Positions 47,198 through 55,224 of a DNA stretch of 56,647 nt are shown in pieces. The stretch is from Streptomyces flaveus (GTDB taxonomy: Bacteria > Actinomycetota > Actinomycetes > Streptomycetales > Streptomycetaceae). Every line of letters begins with the position of its first letter. Position 1 is the stretch's first letter. The stretch covers positions 1 to 56,647 of the forward strand of contig NZ_BMPQ01000044.1 in NCBI RefSeq assembly GCF_014647675.1, given 5' to 3'. Both the position numbers and the translations under genes were made by a program. The notes beneath the pieces were generated by a model. That model was given only the letters and a program-made list of their open reading frames with translations. It was not told the DNA's origin and searched no databases.

Positions 47198-47826
47198 CGG
47201 CGACGGCGCCGTCCAGGCGTGCGTTCGTCGCGGCGGGGCTGGGCTCGTTGCTCGTGGGGTGCGGCGGCAACGGGGGTGGCGGGACTACGAGCGCCCGCCC
47301 CAGCAGCCCGCCTTCGCCGTCCGCCTCGAAGCCGTCCGCCTCGAAGGCGAAGTCAGCGCGGTCGCTTAGGCGTTCGGAGCCGGTCGGTCTGTCGATCCCG
47401 GCCATCGAGGTCGACACCCCGGTCATGCGGCTGGGGCTGGCCCGGGACGGCAGCGTGCAGGTGCCGCCGATCACGGCGGACGACCGGGCGGGCTGGTATC
47501 GGCACTCGCCGACGCCAGGTCAGGTCGGGCCCTCGGTGATCCTCGGTCATGTCACGGTCGGCAGTCACGGGGACGGGGTGTTCCGTCACCTGGACCGGCT
47601 GCGCCGGGGGGACCGGATCGTGGCGCGCCTGGCGGACGGTGCGGCGGCGGAGTTCGCCGTCACCGCCGTACGGAAGGTCGCCAAGGCGGACTTCCCCGCG
47701 GACGACGTCTACGGCGACGTGGACCGGCCGGAGCTGCGGCTCATCACGTGCGGTGGGCCGCGCAGCGGGGACTGGTACCGCGACAACGTGATCGTCTTCG
47801 CCGTGCTGAGCTCCACGAGCCCCTGA
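47194..47826 (+). CDS. Class F sortase
   Basis: 210 aa. N-terminal segment with a lipobox-like LLVGCGG (Cys23), so it may be a lipoprotein. Ser/Pro-rich linker, then the sortase beta barrel (about 65-210): LSIPAIEVDTPVMRLGL, catalytic His in VILGHVTVG, Cys in LRLITCGGP and Arg in SGDWYRDNVIVFA. All three catalytic residues are present. Class F sortases are typical of actinobacteria and recognise LPxTG-like signals. Overlaps the upstream candidate substrate gene by 4 nt (ATGA). Confidence 0.92.
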   Translation: MTATAPSRRAFVAAGLGSLLVGCGGNGGGGTTSARPSSPPSPSASKPSASKAKSARSLRRSEPVGLSIPAIEVDTPVMRLGLARDGSVQVPPITADDRAGWYRHSPTPGQVGPSVILGHVTVGSHGDGVFRHLDRLRRGDRIVARLADGAAAEFAVTAVRKVAKADFPADDVYGDVDRPELRLITCGGPRSGDWYRDNVIVFAVLSSTSP

Positions 47827-47938
47827 CCCCCCGCCCCCTCACCACTCCGGCCCGCTCATGGCGGATCCCGGGCCGATGGAACGTACGCCATCGGTCCGGG
47901 CTCTTTCCGTACGAGTGTCCCTCCGACCCTGGAGAGCG

Positions 47939-48439
47939 TTGAAACGGTCCCGCGACAAGCGCGACAAGGCAGCGTCCGAACTGTTCGCCGCCCTCTACCC
48001 ACGTCTCGCCGGCTGGTGCCGCCGGCTCGTCGACGACGACGAGACGGCCCACGAGATCGCCTCCGAGGCGTTCACCCGGCTCTGGGCCCGCTGGACCTCC
48101 GTGGAGGAGCCCCGCGGCTTCCTCTACGTCACCGCGGCCAACTTGGTCCGGGACCACTGGCGCAAACTGGAGCGAGAGCGAAGAGCCGTACGCCGTGCCA
48201 CCTCGGAAGCCGCCGTCCGCCCGCAGACCGAGCAGGCCGACCCCACGGTCCGGCTGCTCGTGCAGTCGCTGCCGGAGCGGTTACGCGTACCGATCCTGCT
48301 GCACTACTACGCCGACATGCCGATCCGGGAGGTGTCCGTGCTGACCGGGCGCAAGGAAGGAACCGTCAAGGCCGACCTCCACGCGGCCCGAGAACTGCTC
48401 CGCGCCCACCTGAGGAGAAGCCTTGACCACACGCTTTGA
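47939..48439 (+). CDS. ECF-type RNA polymerase sigma factor
   Basis: About 166 aa from TTG 47939, preceded by GGAGA; GTG 47915 is an alternative. Region 2: ELFAALYPRLAGWCRRLVDDDETAHEIASEAFTRLWAR (shown in part), with the usual DDxxTAHEI...FTRLW promoter-melting helices. Region 4: SLPERLRVPILLHYYADMPIREVSVLTGRKEGTVKADLHAAR, again typical. No extra C-terminal domain. Its stop overlaps the start of the next gene by 17 nt, which suggests that the coupled membrane protein regulates it, although that protein lacks a recognised anti-sigma motif. The target regulon is unknown. Confidence 0.9.
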   Translation: MKRSRDKRDKAASELFAALYPRLAGWCRRLVDDDETAHEIASEAFTRLWARWTSVEEPRGFLYVTAANLVRDHWRKLERERRAVRRATSEAAVRPQTEQADPTVRLLVQSLPERLRVPILLHYYADMPIREVSVLTGRKEGTVKADLHAARELLRAHLRRSLDHTL

Positions 48440-48926
48440 CGACGGCGGCCCGGAGTCCGGCCCCGACGACCCCCTCGCGGTGATCCTCCGGCCCTCCTCC
48501 GACCACCTCGCCCCGCCCCCCGGCCGATACGAGTCGATCCGCCGCGGCGCGGCCCGCCGTCGGTTGCTTCGCGCCGCGGCCGGCGCCGGCCTGTCGTGCG
48601 CGGTCGCCGCACTCGCCGCCCTGCCGCTGCTGAGGACCTCCGACGCCCCCGCGTCCCCGACGCCCCCGCTCGCCCCGCCTCCCGCGACCAGCCCTTCGAC
48701 GCCGCCCGCTCCGTCCACTCCGCCCGACTCGGTGAAGCCGCCGGCACCGTCACCCGAGCCCTCCAGCCCTCAGCCCACCGCCGAGACCCCGACGGAAGCC
48801 TCCGACGCCCCGTCACGTCCTCCCGCCTCCACTTCCGCTCCCACCGGTGCCCTGTCGGCGCCACCGACTTCGATCTCGTCCTCGACCGCCGACGAGCCGA
48901 CGGCGGTGCCGAGCGAAGCACGCTGA
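48423..48926 (+). CDS. Membrane protein with Pro/Ser/Thr-rich tail, coupled to the sigma factor
   Basis: 167 aa from TTG 48423, with TGAGGAGAAG 3-13 nt upstream; it overlaps the sigma gene by 17 nt. Cytoplasmic N-terminus of about 45 residues (DDPLAVILRPSSDHLAPPPGRYESI), basic stop-transfer RRGAARRRL, a single membrane segment AAAGAGLSCAVAALAALPLL, then about 110 residues of PST repeats. Topology fits a membrane-bound anti-sigma factor, but I see no zinc anti-sigma HxxxCxxC motif, so the role is inferred only from coupling. Convergent with the aminotransferase, 77 bp apart. Confidence 0.7.
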   Translation: MTTRFDDGGPESGPDDPLAVILRPSSDHLAPPPGRYESIRRGAARRRLLRAAAGAGLSCAVAALAALPLLRTSDAPASPTPPLAPPPATSPSTPPAPSTPPDSVKPPAPSPEPSSPQPTAETPTEASDAPSRPPASTSAPTGALSAPPTSISSSTADEPTAVPSEAR

Positions 48927-49003
48927 CCGGCGGCCGTCACGGCCTGGACACCCACTGCGTCCCGTGGACGGGAATCGAGCGGGTGTGCGCGGACGGCCTG
49001 CTG

Positions 49004-50389
49004 CTACGAGTCCGCGTCGGCGGAGCGGACCGCGTCGGTGAGCGCTTCGTCGAGGATGGTGACGCCGCGGTCGATCTCGTCGTCGCTCGCCGTCAGCGGG
49101 GGTGCGATCCGGAAGGTGCCGCCCATTCCGGGCAGCTGGACGATGTTCATGTGCAGCCCGAGCTCGAAGCAGCGCCGGGTGACGGCCGCGCCGAGCCGGT
49201 CGGCGCCACCGGCGCCCAGAACCTGGTCACCGACCAGTTCCAACCCCAGCAGCAGCCCGCGACCGCGGACGTCCCCGATGACGTCGTGGCGGGTGGCGAG
49301 TTCGTCGAGACGGCCGCGCAGGGTCGCGCCGAGCCGGCGGGCGCGCTCGTCGAGGCGGTCGCGGACCAGTACATCGAGGACGGTGTTGCCGACGGCGGCC
49401 GGCAGCGGGTCGTTGACATGGGTGGTGAAGAACAAGAAGCCCCGGTCGTACGCCTGCTGCTCGATCTCCGCGCTGGTCAGCACCGCGGCCAGCGGCAGTC
49501 CCGCGCCGAGCGTCTTGGACAGCGTGAGGATGTCCGGTACGACACCGTCATGCTCGAAGGCGTACCAGTCGCCGGTGCGGCACAGCCCGGTCTGAGCCTC
49601 GTCGAGGATCAGCAGCATGTCCCGTTCCCGGCACTTCTGCGCCAGGGCGGCGAGATAGCCCGGCGGGAGTTCGATGACGCCACCCGAGCTGAGGATCGGT
49701 TCGACCAGGCACGCGGCGAGACTGCCCACCGACTGGGCGTCGATCAGGTCGAAGCCCAGGTCGAGCTGGCGGCGCCAGTCGAGCGAGCCCTCGGCGTCGA
49801 CGATGTCGGGGTGGAAGCGGTCCGGCACCGGCAGCGCGAAGTTGCCCGGCGCGGCGGGTCCGTAACCCTTGCGTCCGGCGCTGTAGGTGGCGTTCGCGGC
49901 GGCCTGGGTCATCCCGTGCCAGGACCGGGCGAACGAGACGATCTCATGGCGACCGGTGACGAGCTTCGCCATCCGCACCGCGGCCTCGTTCGCCTCCGCC
50001 CCTGTGGTCAGGAGCAGCGCCTTCTCCAGCGGCTCGGGCAAGGTGCCGGCGAGCCGGCGGGTGAGCTCGACGACCGGGCGGCTGAGCATGCCGCTGTGGA
50101 GGTGATCGAGGACGGCGACCTGCTCGCGCACGGTCGCGACGATCGCCGGGTGGGAGTGCCCGAGGATCGCGCTCATCTGACCGGAGGTGAAATCGAGCAG
50201 CTCACGACCGCTCTCGGTGAACACCGACGTGCCCGCGGCGCGAGCGATGAGCTCCGGTGTGAACGCGGCATGGCCGCTGTAGCGGATGAGGTGGCGCTCG
50301 GGTTCCGGGGCGGCACGGGTTGTCTCAGCGGCACGGGCTGTCTCAGCGGCACGGGCTGTCTCAGCGGCACGGGCTGTCTCGGGAGGCAT
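49004..50389 (-). CDS. Class III PLP aminotransferase, dialkylglycine decarboxylase-like
   Basis: 461 aa. PLP motifs: LTTGAEANEAAVRMAKL, SWHGMT, LILDEAQTGLCRTG and the Schiff-base Lys in ILTLSKTLGAG. The SGQMSAILGHSHPAIVATV segment and the VNDPLPAAVG region resemble 2,2-dialkylglycine decarboxylases more than ornithine or acetylornithine aminotransferases. Closest activity is uncertain. The first about 30 residues are four six-residue repeats (ETARAA) coded by 18-bp tandem units and are unlikely to matter for catalysis. The start at 50389 may be followed by later ones. Divergent from the YihY-like gene. Confidence 0.88.
   Translation of the reverse strand: MPPETARAAETARAAETARAAETTRAAPEPERHLIRYSGHAAFTPELIARAAGTSVFTESGRELLDFTSGQMSAILGHSHPAIVATVREQVAVLDHLHSGMLSRPVVELTRRLAGTLPEPLEKALLLTTGAEANEAAVRMAKLVTGRHEIVSFARSWHGMTQAAANATYSAGRKGYGPAAPGNFALPVPDRFHPDIVDAEGSLDWRRQLDLGFDLIDAQSVGSLAACLVEPILSSGGVIELPPGYLAALAQKCRERDMLLILDEAQTGLCRTGDWYAFEHDGVVPDILTLSKTLGAGLPLAAVLTSAEIEQQAYDRGFLFFTTHVNDPLPAAVGNTVLDVLVRDRLDERARRLGATLRGRLDELATRHDVIGDVRGRGLLLGLELVGDQVLGAGGADRLGAAVTRRCFELGLHMNIVQLPGMGGTFRIAPPLTASDDEIDRGVTILDEALTDAVRSADADS
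50312..50383. repeat. Four tandem 18-bp repeats in the aminotransferase 5' end
   Basis: GGCACGGGCTGTCTCAGC (minus-strand coding ETARAA) in four consecutive units, the first with one base change and the last with a divergent end. In frame, so copy number can vary without frameshift. Confidence 0.9.
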
Positions 50390-50669
50390 GCGACCGACGT
50401 TAGGGACGCACCACCGCGCGCGTCCATGGCACCGTCACCATCGCGGTGCGACGCGGCACACCGCAGCGCGCCACGGTGAACGCGGTCGTCGCAGCACTGC
50501 GCGACCATCCCGAGATCCCGGCCCCGACCACACCCAGGGGCCGCCGAGCCGGTAGCAGATCCGGAGCCCGCGGGGGACGCTGGTAGCAGCCACCCGCGAG
50601 GCAGGGTCCGCCCCGATGCGGGGACGAGCCCGCACGTCGGAGCACGGGAACAGGACGGGGTGACCACGT

Positions 50670-51563
50670 ATGCGCCGCCACGGGGTCGCGTCGCCGGGCG
50701 ACGGCGGACCTGCAGAGCCCGGGAGTCACCCGCGCGGCCTCGGGCCCCGGTGGAGGGAACTGAGCCGGTTCCTCCATACCAAGTGGGTGCGCGTATGGCG
50801 GCGCGGCAGGGAAGTGGAGCTGATGCACCGGGCGATGGGCTTCGCCGCCCTGGGACTGGTGACGATCGCCCCGCTGCTGATCGTGGTCGCGGCGGCCGCC
50901 CCGCTCCAGGAACGCGGCTTCGCCCTGTGGGTCGTGGACGGCATGGGGCTGTCCGGGCGCCCCGCCGACGCCGTGCAGGACGTCTTCTCCGCACCTCGCA
51001 AGGTCCTGAGTACGACCAGCGTCCTGAGCGTGGTGCTGCTCGCGCTCTTCGGTGTGCCGTTCGCGGGCAGTGTCCAGACCGGATACGAAAAGGTGTGGGA
51101 CCTGGCGGCCGGGCGCTGGCACACCATATGGCGGCGCGCGGTGTGGCTCGCCGCTCTGACGGTCTACCTCTTCGCCGAAGCGCAGAGCGGGGCGGCCCTG
51201 GGCTCGGGGACCCTGCGCTCATCGGTACGGATCGGGCTGAGCGGGCTGTTCGGCGTGCTCTTCTTCTGGTGGGGGCAGCGTTTCCTGCTGGGCGGCCGGG
51301 TCCCCTGGCGTGCCCTGCTGCCGGGCGCCGTCGCCACGATGGTGGGCCTGGGAGGCCTGCGCGTGTTCTCCTCCCTGGTCTTCTCCCCGCTCATCGTCAC
51401 CAACGCGGTCTCCTACGGTGCGGTCGGCACCGTCCTGATCGTGACGTCCTGGCTCGTCGGCGTCGGCTTCGTCGTCTTCGGCGGCGCCCTCGTCGGCCGC
51501 TACTGGTACATCCACGAACCGCACCACATCCCGCACCCGCACCTCCCCACACGGAAGTCCTGA
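50670..51563 (+). CDS. YihY/BrkB-family inner-membrane protein
   Basis: 297 aa. Hydrophilic N-terminus, then about six membrane segments: GFAALGLVTIAPLLIVVAAAA, VLSVVLLALFGVPFAGSV, AVWLAALTVYLFAEAQ, LSGLFGVLFFWWGQRFLLG, LLPGAVATMVGLGGLRVF and LIVTSWLVGVGFVVFGGALVG. The FAALGLVTIAPLLI start and PWRALLPGAVATM segment are family hallmarks. Previously mistaken for RNase BN, this family has no proven activity. Envelope integrity or export roles are proposed. RBS GGACGGGGTG. A C-terminal HEPHHIPHPHLP His stretch is notable. Confidence 0.88.
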   Translation: MRRHGVASPGDGGPAEPGSHPRGLGPRWRELSRFLHTKWVRVWRRGREVELMHRAMGFAALGLVTIAPLLIVVAAAAPLQERGFALWVVDGMGLSGRPADAVQDVFSAPRKVLSTTSVLSVVLLALFGVPFAGSVQTGYEKVWDLAAGRWHTIWRRAVWLAALTVYLFAEAQSGAALGSGTLRSSVRIGLSGLFGVLFFWWGQRFLLGGRVPWRALLPGAVATMVGLGGLRVFSSLVFSPLIVTNAVSYGAVGTVLIVTSWLVGVGFVVFGGALVGRYWYIHEPHHIPHPHLPTRKS

Positions 51564-51705
51564 AGCGTTGCCCTCTTCGGCCGTTCGTGGCCGTTACGGC
51601 CCTGGGATCGGCGTTGATCAACACGGCGACCGGACCGTGGTTGACGGCTAACGTCGTGTAGTGGCAACCGAGTTGGACGACGAAGCGGATGTGGAGGGGC
51701 GAGGG

Positions 51706-51984
51706 ATGAAACGGCTACGGGGGATAGGCGTGGCGATGGCCGCCGGGGCGGCGGCGCTGCTGCTCGCGGGATGCAACAACGCACCGACGGACTACAGCGA
51801 GATCGTCACATTCACCGATGAGCACGGCCGCGCCTGCACCGCGGCGGTGGTCGTCGACCAGGAGCAGAACGAAGGCGACGACTACGAGCTCTCCACCCTC
51901 GACTGCGACTACCCCCCGGAGGGTCAAGTGCCGGGAGACACCCGCTACCTGCCCCTGCCGGATCGGGATGGGGGCGGGGAGTGA
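51706..51984 (+). CDS. Small lipoprotein
   Basis: 92 aa from ATG 51706 with GGAGGGGCGAGGG directly upstream; a GTG at 51661 would add 15 residues. Signal peptide KRLRGIGVAMAAGAAALLLAGC with lipobox LLAGC (Cys22). Mature part is acidic with two further cysteines (GRACTAAVVVD, STLDCDYP) that may form a disulfide. I recognise it as a common Streptomyces hypothetical lipoprotein without known role. It sits alone between the YihY-like gene and tRNA-Glu. Confidence 0.8.
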   Translation: MKRLRGIGVAMAAGAAALLLAGCNNAPTDYSEIVTFTDEHGRACTAAVVVDQEQNEGDDYELSTLDCDYPPEGQVPGDTRYLPLPDRDGGGE

Positions 51985-52069
51985 CCGGCGTCAGCCGTCC
52001 AAGTCCAGCCCGAACGAAAAGGACTGCCTGACCTGAGCCTGACCTGCGGGAAACGCGTAAATGATCGTG

Positions 52070-52142
52070 TGCCCCCAACGGGATTCGAACCCGTGCTACC
52101 GCCTTGAAAGGGCGGCGTCCTAGGCCGCTAGACGATGAGGGC
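52070..52142 (-). tRNA. tRNA-Glu(TTC)
   Basis: 73-nt cloverleaf: acceptor GCCCTCA/TGGGGGC with one G-U pair, anticodon loop CTTTCAAG (anticodon TTC) and T loop GTTCGAATC. No encoded CCA. The 5' strand reads GCCCTC where GCCCCC is more usual. Confidence 0.95.
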
Positions 52143-52221
52143 TGGGGCCTGCCTGGGCGCCTTACGGCGCGTCGGGGACGTCAGCAGCATATGGGATGCC
52201 GGGAGGTATCGGCAAAACGGA

Positions 52222-53832
52222 TTACGAGGAGGGGGAAGGGGAGGGAGAAGGCGGACGGGAGCCCGGAGGCGGGGAGCCAGGCGAAGGGGAGCCCGGAGAC
52301 GGCGATGGCGACGGCGTGGGGGACGCGCCAGGCTGGTTCTCCTCCGGCAGGTGGCGGCTGACCTCCGCCGTGGTCAGGCCCAGGCCGCCGAGCTTGATCT
52401 CGTCCCAGGCCTGGAGGCGGCGGGTGTCCCGGTCCAGGTAGAGGATCGACGTCTCGATCGGGTCGGGGTACTTGCCCTCCAGTGCGCGCAGACCGCTCCC
52501 GCCCGTCGAACCCTCGAGCCGCAGGCGCGTGCCGTACTTCATGATCTCCATCTCCGGATGGTGGAGGTGGCCCGCCAGGACGAGCGGTACCGTGCCGTCC
52601 ACCTCGCGCGCGGCGTCCGGGTTGTGCGCGACGGCGATGTCCACGGGCGTACCCGCCGCCTTCTGGTCGCGGATCGCGGAGGCCAGACGGGCGCCCGCCA
52701 GCTCCTCCGAGGCGGTCACCTCCTTGGAGCGGTCGGGGGTGAACTGCGGGTCGCCCATGCCCGCGAACCGCAGGCCCGCGACCGAAACGGCCCGCCCCTC
52801 GTCCAGTACGTGCACGTTCTTCATGTCCTCCAGATAGGCCTGCGTATCCCGCGAATCGTGGTTGCCGCGCACCCATACGTACGGAGCGCCCAGGTCGGCG
52901 GCCGGGTCCAGGAAGCCGTTCTCCGCCGCGCTGCCGTGGTCCATGGTGTCGCCGGAGTCGACGATCACATCGATCTTGTACTGCTTCACCAGCGAGGCGA
53001 TGATCTTCCAGCTCGCCGGGTTGAGATGGATGTCGGAGACGTGCAGGACGCGGATGGTGGAGGGGTCGGGGGCATACGTGGGGAGCGTGGACGTGGCGTC
53101 GTACAGCTGCGTCACGTTCGTCACCAGGCGCGCCAACTCCTTCTGGTAGACGTCGAATTCGCTGACGATGCTGCGGGCGTTGCCGACCACTGAGGGGGCA
53201 CTGCTCAGCAGGCCCGAGAACTTTGGCTCCAGGACCGACTTCGGGTTCCAGGTAGCGAAGGCCGTCGCTCCCGAGGCCGCCAGGAGGGCGAGGGCCAACC
53301 CGCCGGCCGCCAGGGCGCGGCGCGGGCGGCGGTAGACGGCGAGGCCGAGGGCGGTGGCCCCGGAGACGACGGCGACGCCGGAGCGTACGGCCAGGTCGAG
53401 CGTGCCGTCGCCGACGTCGCTGGTGACCTCGTCCTGGAGGCCGGAGAGCCGTTCGGGGTGGTCGACGAGGGCCTGGGAGCGGACGGGGTCGAGCTGGTCC
53501 ACGTCGACGTCCAGGCGGATCGGCGCAACATGGCTGCGCAGTTCGAGGGCGCCCAGCGGAGAGACGTTGATCTTCGTGCCGCCGGTGAAGGAGGGGCGCA
53601 GGGTCATGGTGGTGTCCATGGGGCCGACCGGGGCGCGTACGTTCCCCACGATCAGCAGGCCCAGCCACGCGCCGACCAGCACGACGGTGATCAGGCCGAG
53701 GGCGCGCGTATAGGGATGTGGCTGGTGGACGAGTTCGATGGCCGGGTGTGTGCGGCGAGCGCGATAGTGGCGTACGAGCGCATGTGGCGCCTTTCGTACG
53801 CGTTGCAGAGCGGCGGCGGGGACGCGGGCCAT
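52222..53832 (-). CDS. Membrane-bound metallophosphoesterase
   Basis: 536 aa from ATG 53832; the frame is open upstream to 53991 without conserved sequence. An N-terminal membrane segment (ALGLITVVLVGAWLGLLIV), an extracellular beta-rich stretch (about 70-155), two more membrane segments (about 157-200), then a calcineurin-like phosphatase domain: VSDIHLNPASW, DSGDTMDHGS, VRGNHDSRD, AVAHNPD and LAGHLHHPE give the full dimetal site. The last 30 residues are a Ser/Pro/Gly low-complexity tail. Natural substrate unknown. Likely acts outside the membrane. Divergent from the zincin gene. Confidence 0.9.
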   Translation of the reverse strand: MARVPAAALQRVRKAPHALVRHYRARRTHPAIELVHQPHPYTRALGLITVVLVGAWLGLLIVGNVRAPVGPMDTTMTLRPSFTGGTKINVSPLGALELRSHVAPIRLDVDVDQLDPVRSQALVDHPERLSGLQDEVTSDVGDGTLDLAVRSGVAVVSGATALGLAVYRRPRRALAAGGLALALLAASGATAFATWNPKSVLEPKFSGLLSSAPSVVGNARSIVSEFDVYQKELARLVTNVTQLYDATSTLPTYAPDPSTIRVLHVSDIHLNPASWKIIASLVKQYKIDVIVDSGDTMDHGSAAENGFLDPAADLGAPYVWVRGNHDSRDTQAYLEDMKNVHVLDEGRAVSVAGLRFAGMGDPQFTPDRSKEVTASEELAGARLASAIRDQKAAGTPVDIAVAHNPDAAREVDGTVPLVLAGHLHHPEMEIMKYGTRLRLEGSTGGSGLRALEGKYPDPIETSILYLDRDTRRLQAWDEIKLGGLGLTTAEVSRHLPEENQPGASPTPSPSPSPGSPSPGSPPPGSRPPSPSPSPSS

Positions 53833-53915
53833 TGATCCCGTATGCCCAAGTCCGGGGCCGGATATGCCGGGCCCTTCACCCCTCGTACGTGGTCTCCGTA
53901 CCTGACAATGGCTCT

Positions 53916-54266
53916 GTGCTGGAGATGACGCGCGAGGAGTTCGAGGAACTGGTCGCCGAAGCCCTGGACCGGATCCCGCCGGAGCTGACACGACTGATGG
54001 ACAACGTGGCGGTGTTCGTCGAGGACGAACCGCCGAGCAATGATCCCGAGCTGCTCGGGCTGTACGAGGGGACTCCGCTGACGGACCGTGGCGAGTGGTA
54101 CGCGGGCGTGCTGCCGGACCGGATCACCATCTACCGGGGGCCGACGCTGCGGATGTGCGAGTCGCGGGAGGACGTCGTGGCCGAGACGGAAGTGACGGTG
54201 GTTCATGAGATCGCTCACCACTTCGGGATCGACGACGCGCGGCTGCACGCCCTCGGGTACGGGTGA
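53916..54266 (+). CDS. Minimal zincin metallopeptidase-family protein
   Basis: 116 aa from GTG 53916. GACAAT (53904-53909) ends 6 bp before the GTG and there is no Shine-Dalgarno, so the mRNA is probably leaderless. Zinc motif HEIAHHFGIDDARLHALG: HExxHxxGxxD/H type, at the C-terminus. N-terminal helix EMTREEFEELVAEALDRIPPEL and the loop VEDEPP are family hallmarks of actinobacterial and cyanobacterial minimal zincins (DUF1025-type). No signal peptide, so cytoplasmic. The substrate is unknown. Confidence 0.85.
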   Translation: MLEMTREEFEELVAEALDRIPPELTRLMDNVAVFVEDEPPSNDPELLGLYEGTPLTDRGEWYAGVLPDRITIYRGPTLRMCESREDVVAETEVTVVHEIAHHFGIDDARLHALGYG

Positions 54267-54400
54267 GGTGCGGATCAGGTCCGTACCTACGGCTGTTGAA
54301 ATACGACTGTTGAAAACTGTCCTTCGGGCGGCGTGTCCTCTTGCGGGCGGCGGGAGTTGGGCAGGGGGACTGCTTGTCCCCGCCCCGGAGGTGGCTGCCC

Positions 54401-54958
54401 GTGCGCGCCATGTACGTACCTGTCCGTCTGGCCGCCGCGGCCCTGGCCGTCGCGGCGAGTGCCGGATGTATGAGCGTCAGTAATGACGACGACGATGCGA
54501 GCGGGGCCAGGCCGTCGCACTCCGCGGAGCGGCGGGGCGGTGAGGCGCCGGACGTCGGCTCGGCGGTGACGGGTGGCGGCGGCGGTGGCTCCGGGCAAGG
54601 CGGGGCGGGTGACGAACAACACGGTTCGGCGGGGCCCGGTAGGTCGGGGGACGACCGTCCCCAGGACGGGGACGGGCCGGCCTCGCCGTCGCAGGACGAC
54701 GGGAGCGGATCCTCGTCGCAGACCAAGCCGGGGAAGAAGAAGCCGAAGCCGCAGGCACCCGGGCCGACCAGGGCGAAGCCCGCCCCGCCCCGTACGACTC
54801 CGACTCCCGGGCCCAAGCCGCCGAAGCCGCCGAAGAACTCGCCCACGCCGTCGCCGCCCGCCCCGACCACCGCCGAACCGTCGTCCTCGGCGCACCCGGA
54901 GCCCACGCCGCAGCTCGCGGAGCGGGAGCCGGCGCCGCATGCGGGTGTGAGCGGCTGA
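54401..54958 (+). CDS. Pro/Gly-rich lipoprotein
   Basis: 185 aa from GTG 54401 with CGGAGGT 8 nt upstream. Signal peptide VPVRLAAAALAVAASAGC with lipobox ASAGC, then an almost wholly low-complexity mature region: Asp run, Gly-rich stretch, Lys/Pro repeats (KPGKKKPKPQAPGP) and PTP-rich end. No folded domain can be seen. Possibly a cell-wall spanning spacer. Reading frame support comes from composition, ribosome binding site and signal peptide. The 266 bp after it contain no recognisable gene and must hold the helicase promoter and long 5' UTR. Confidence 0.65.
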   Translation: MRAMYVPVRLAAAALAVAASAGCMSVSNDDDDASGARPSHSAERRGGEAPDVGSAVTGGGGGGSGQGGAGDEQHGSAGPGRSGDDRPQDGDGPASPSQDDGSGSSSQTKPGKKKPKPQAPGPTRAKPAPPRTTPTPGPKPPKPPKNSPTPSPPAPTTAEPSSSAHPEPTPQLAEREPAPHAGVSG

Positions 54959-55224
54959 CCAGGGCTGACGTGGGGCCGGCTGACGAGGGCCGATCCATGG
55001 CTGACCTGGGGTTATCGGCTCAATGCGCCTCTCGATTTGCCTTGAGGGTCGGAGGGTGCGTATCTTGGTAGATCGTTTGATCCCATTTGCCCGGCGCCAA
55101 TGCAGAGCGCGCCGTGTGGCGCGTACTCTCCCTTGCCGTGGCTGGACCGCATTGAGGCGGTCGATTTGCGAACACGGAGTTGACGGGCGCGTGCCGACGA
55201 GACTCCGGAAGGTTTCGCATTCGC

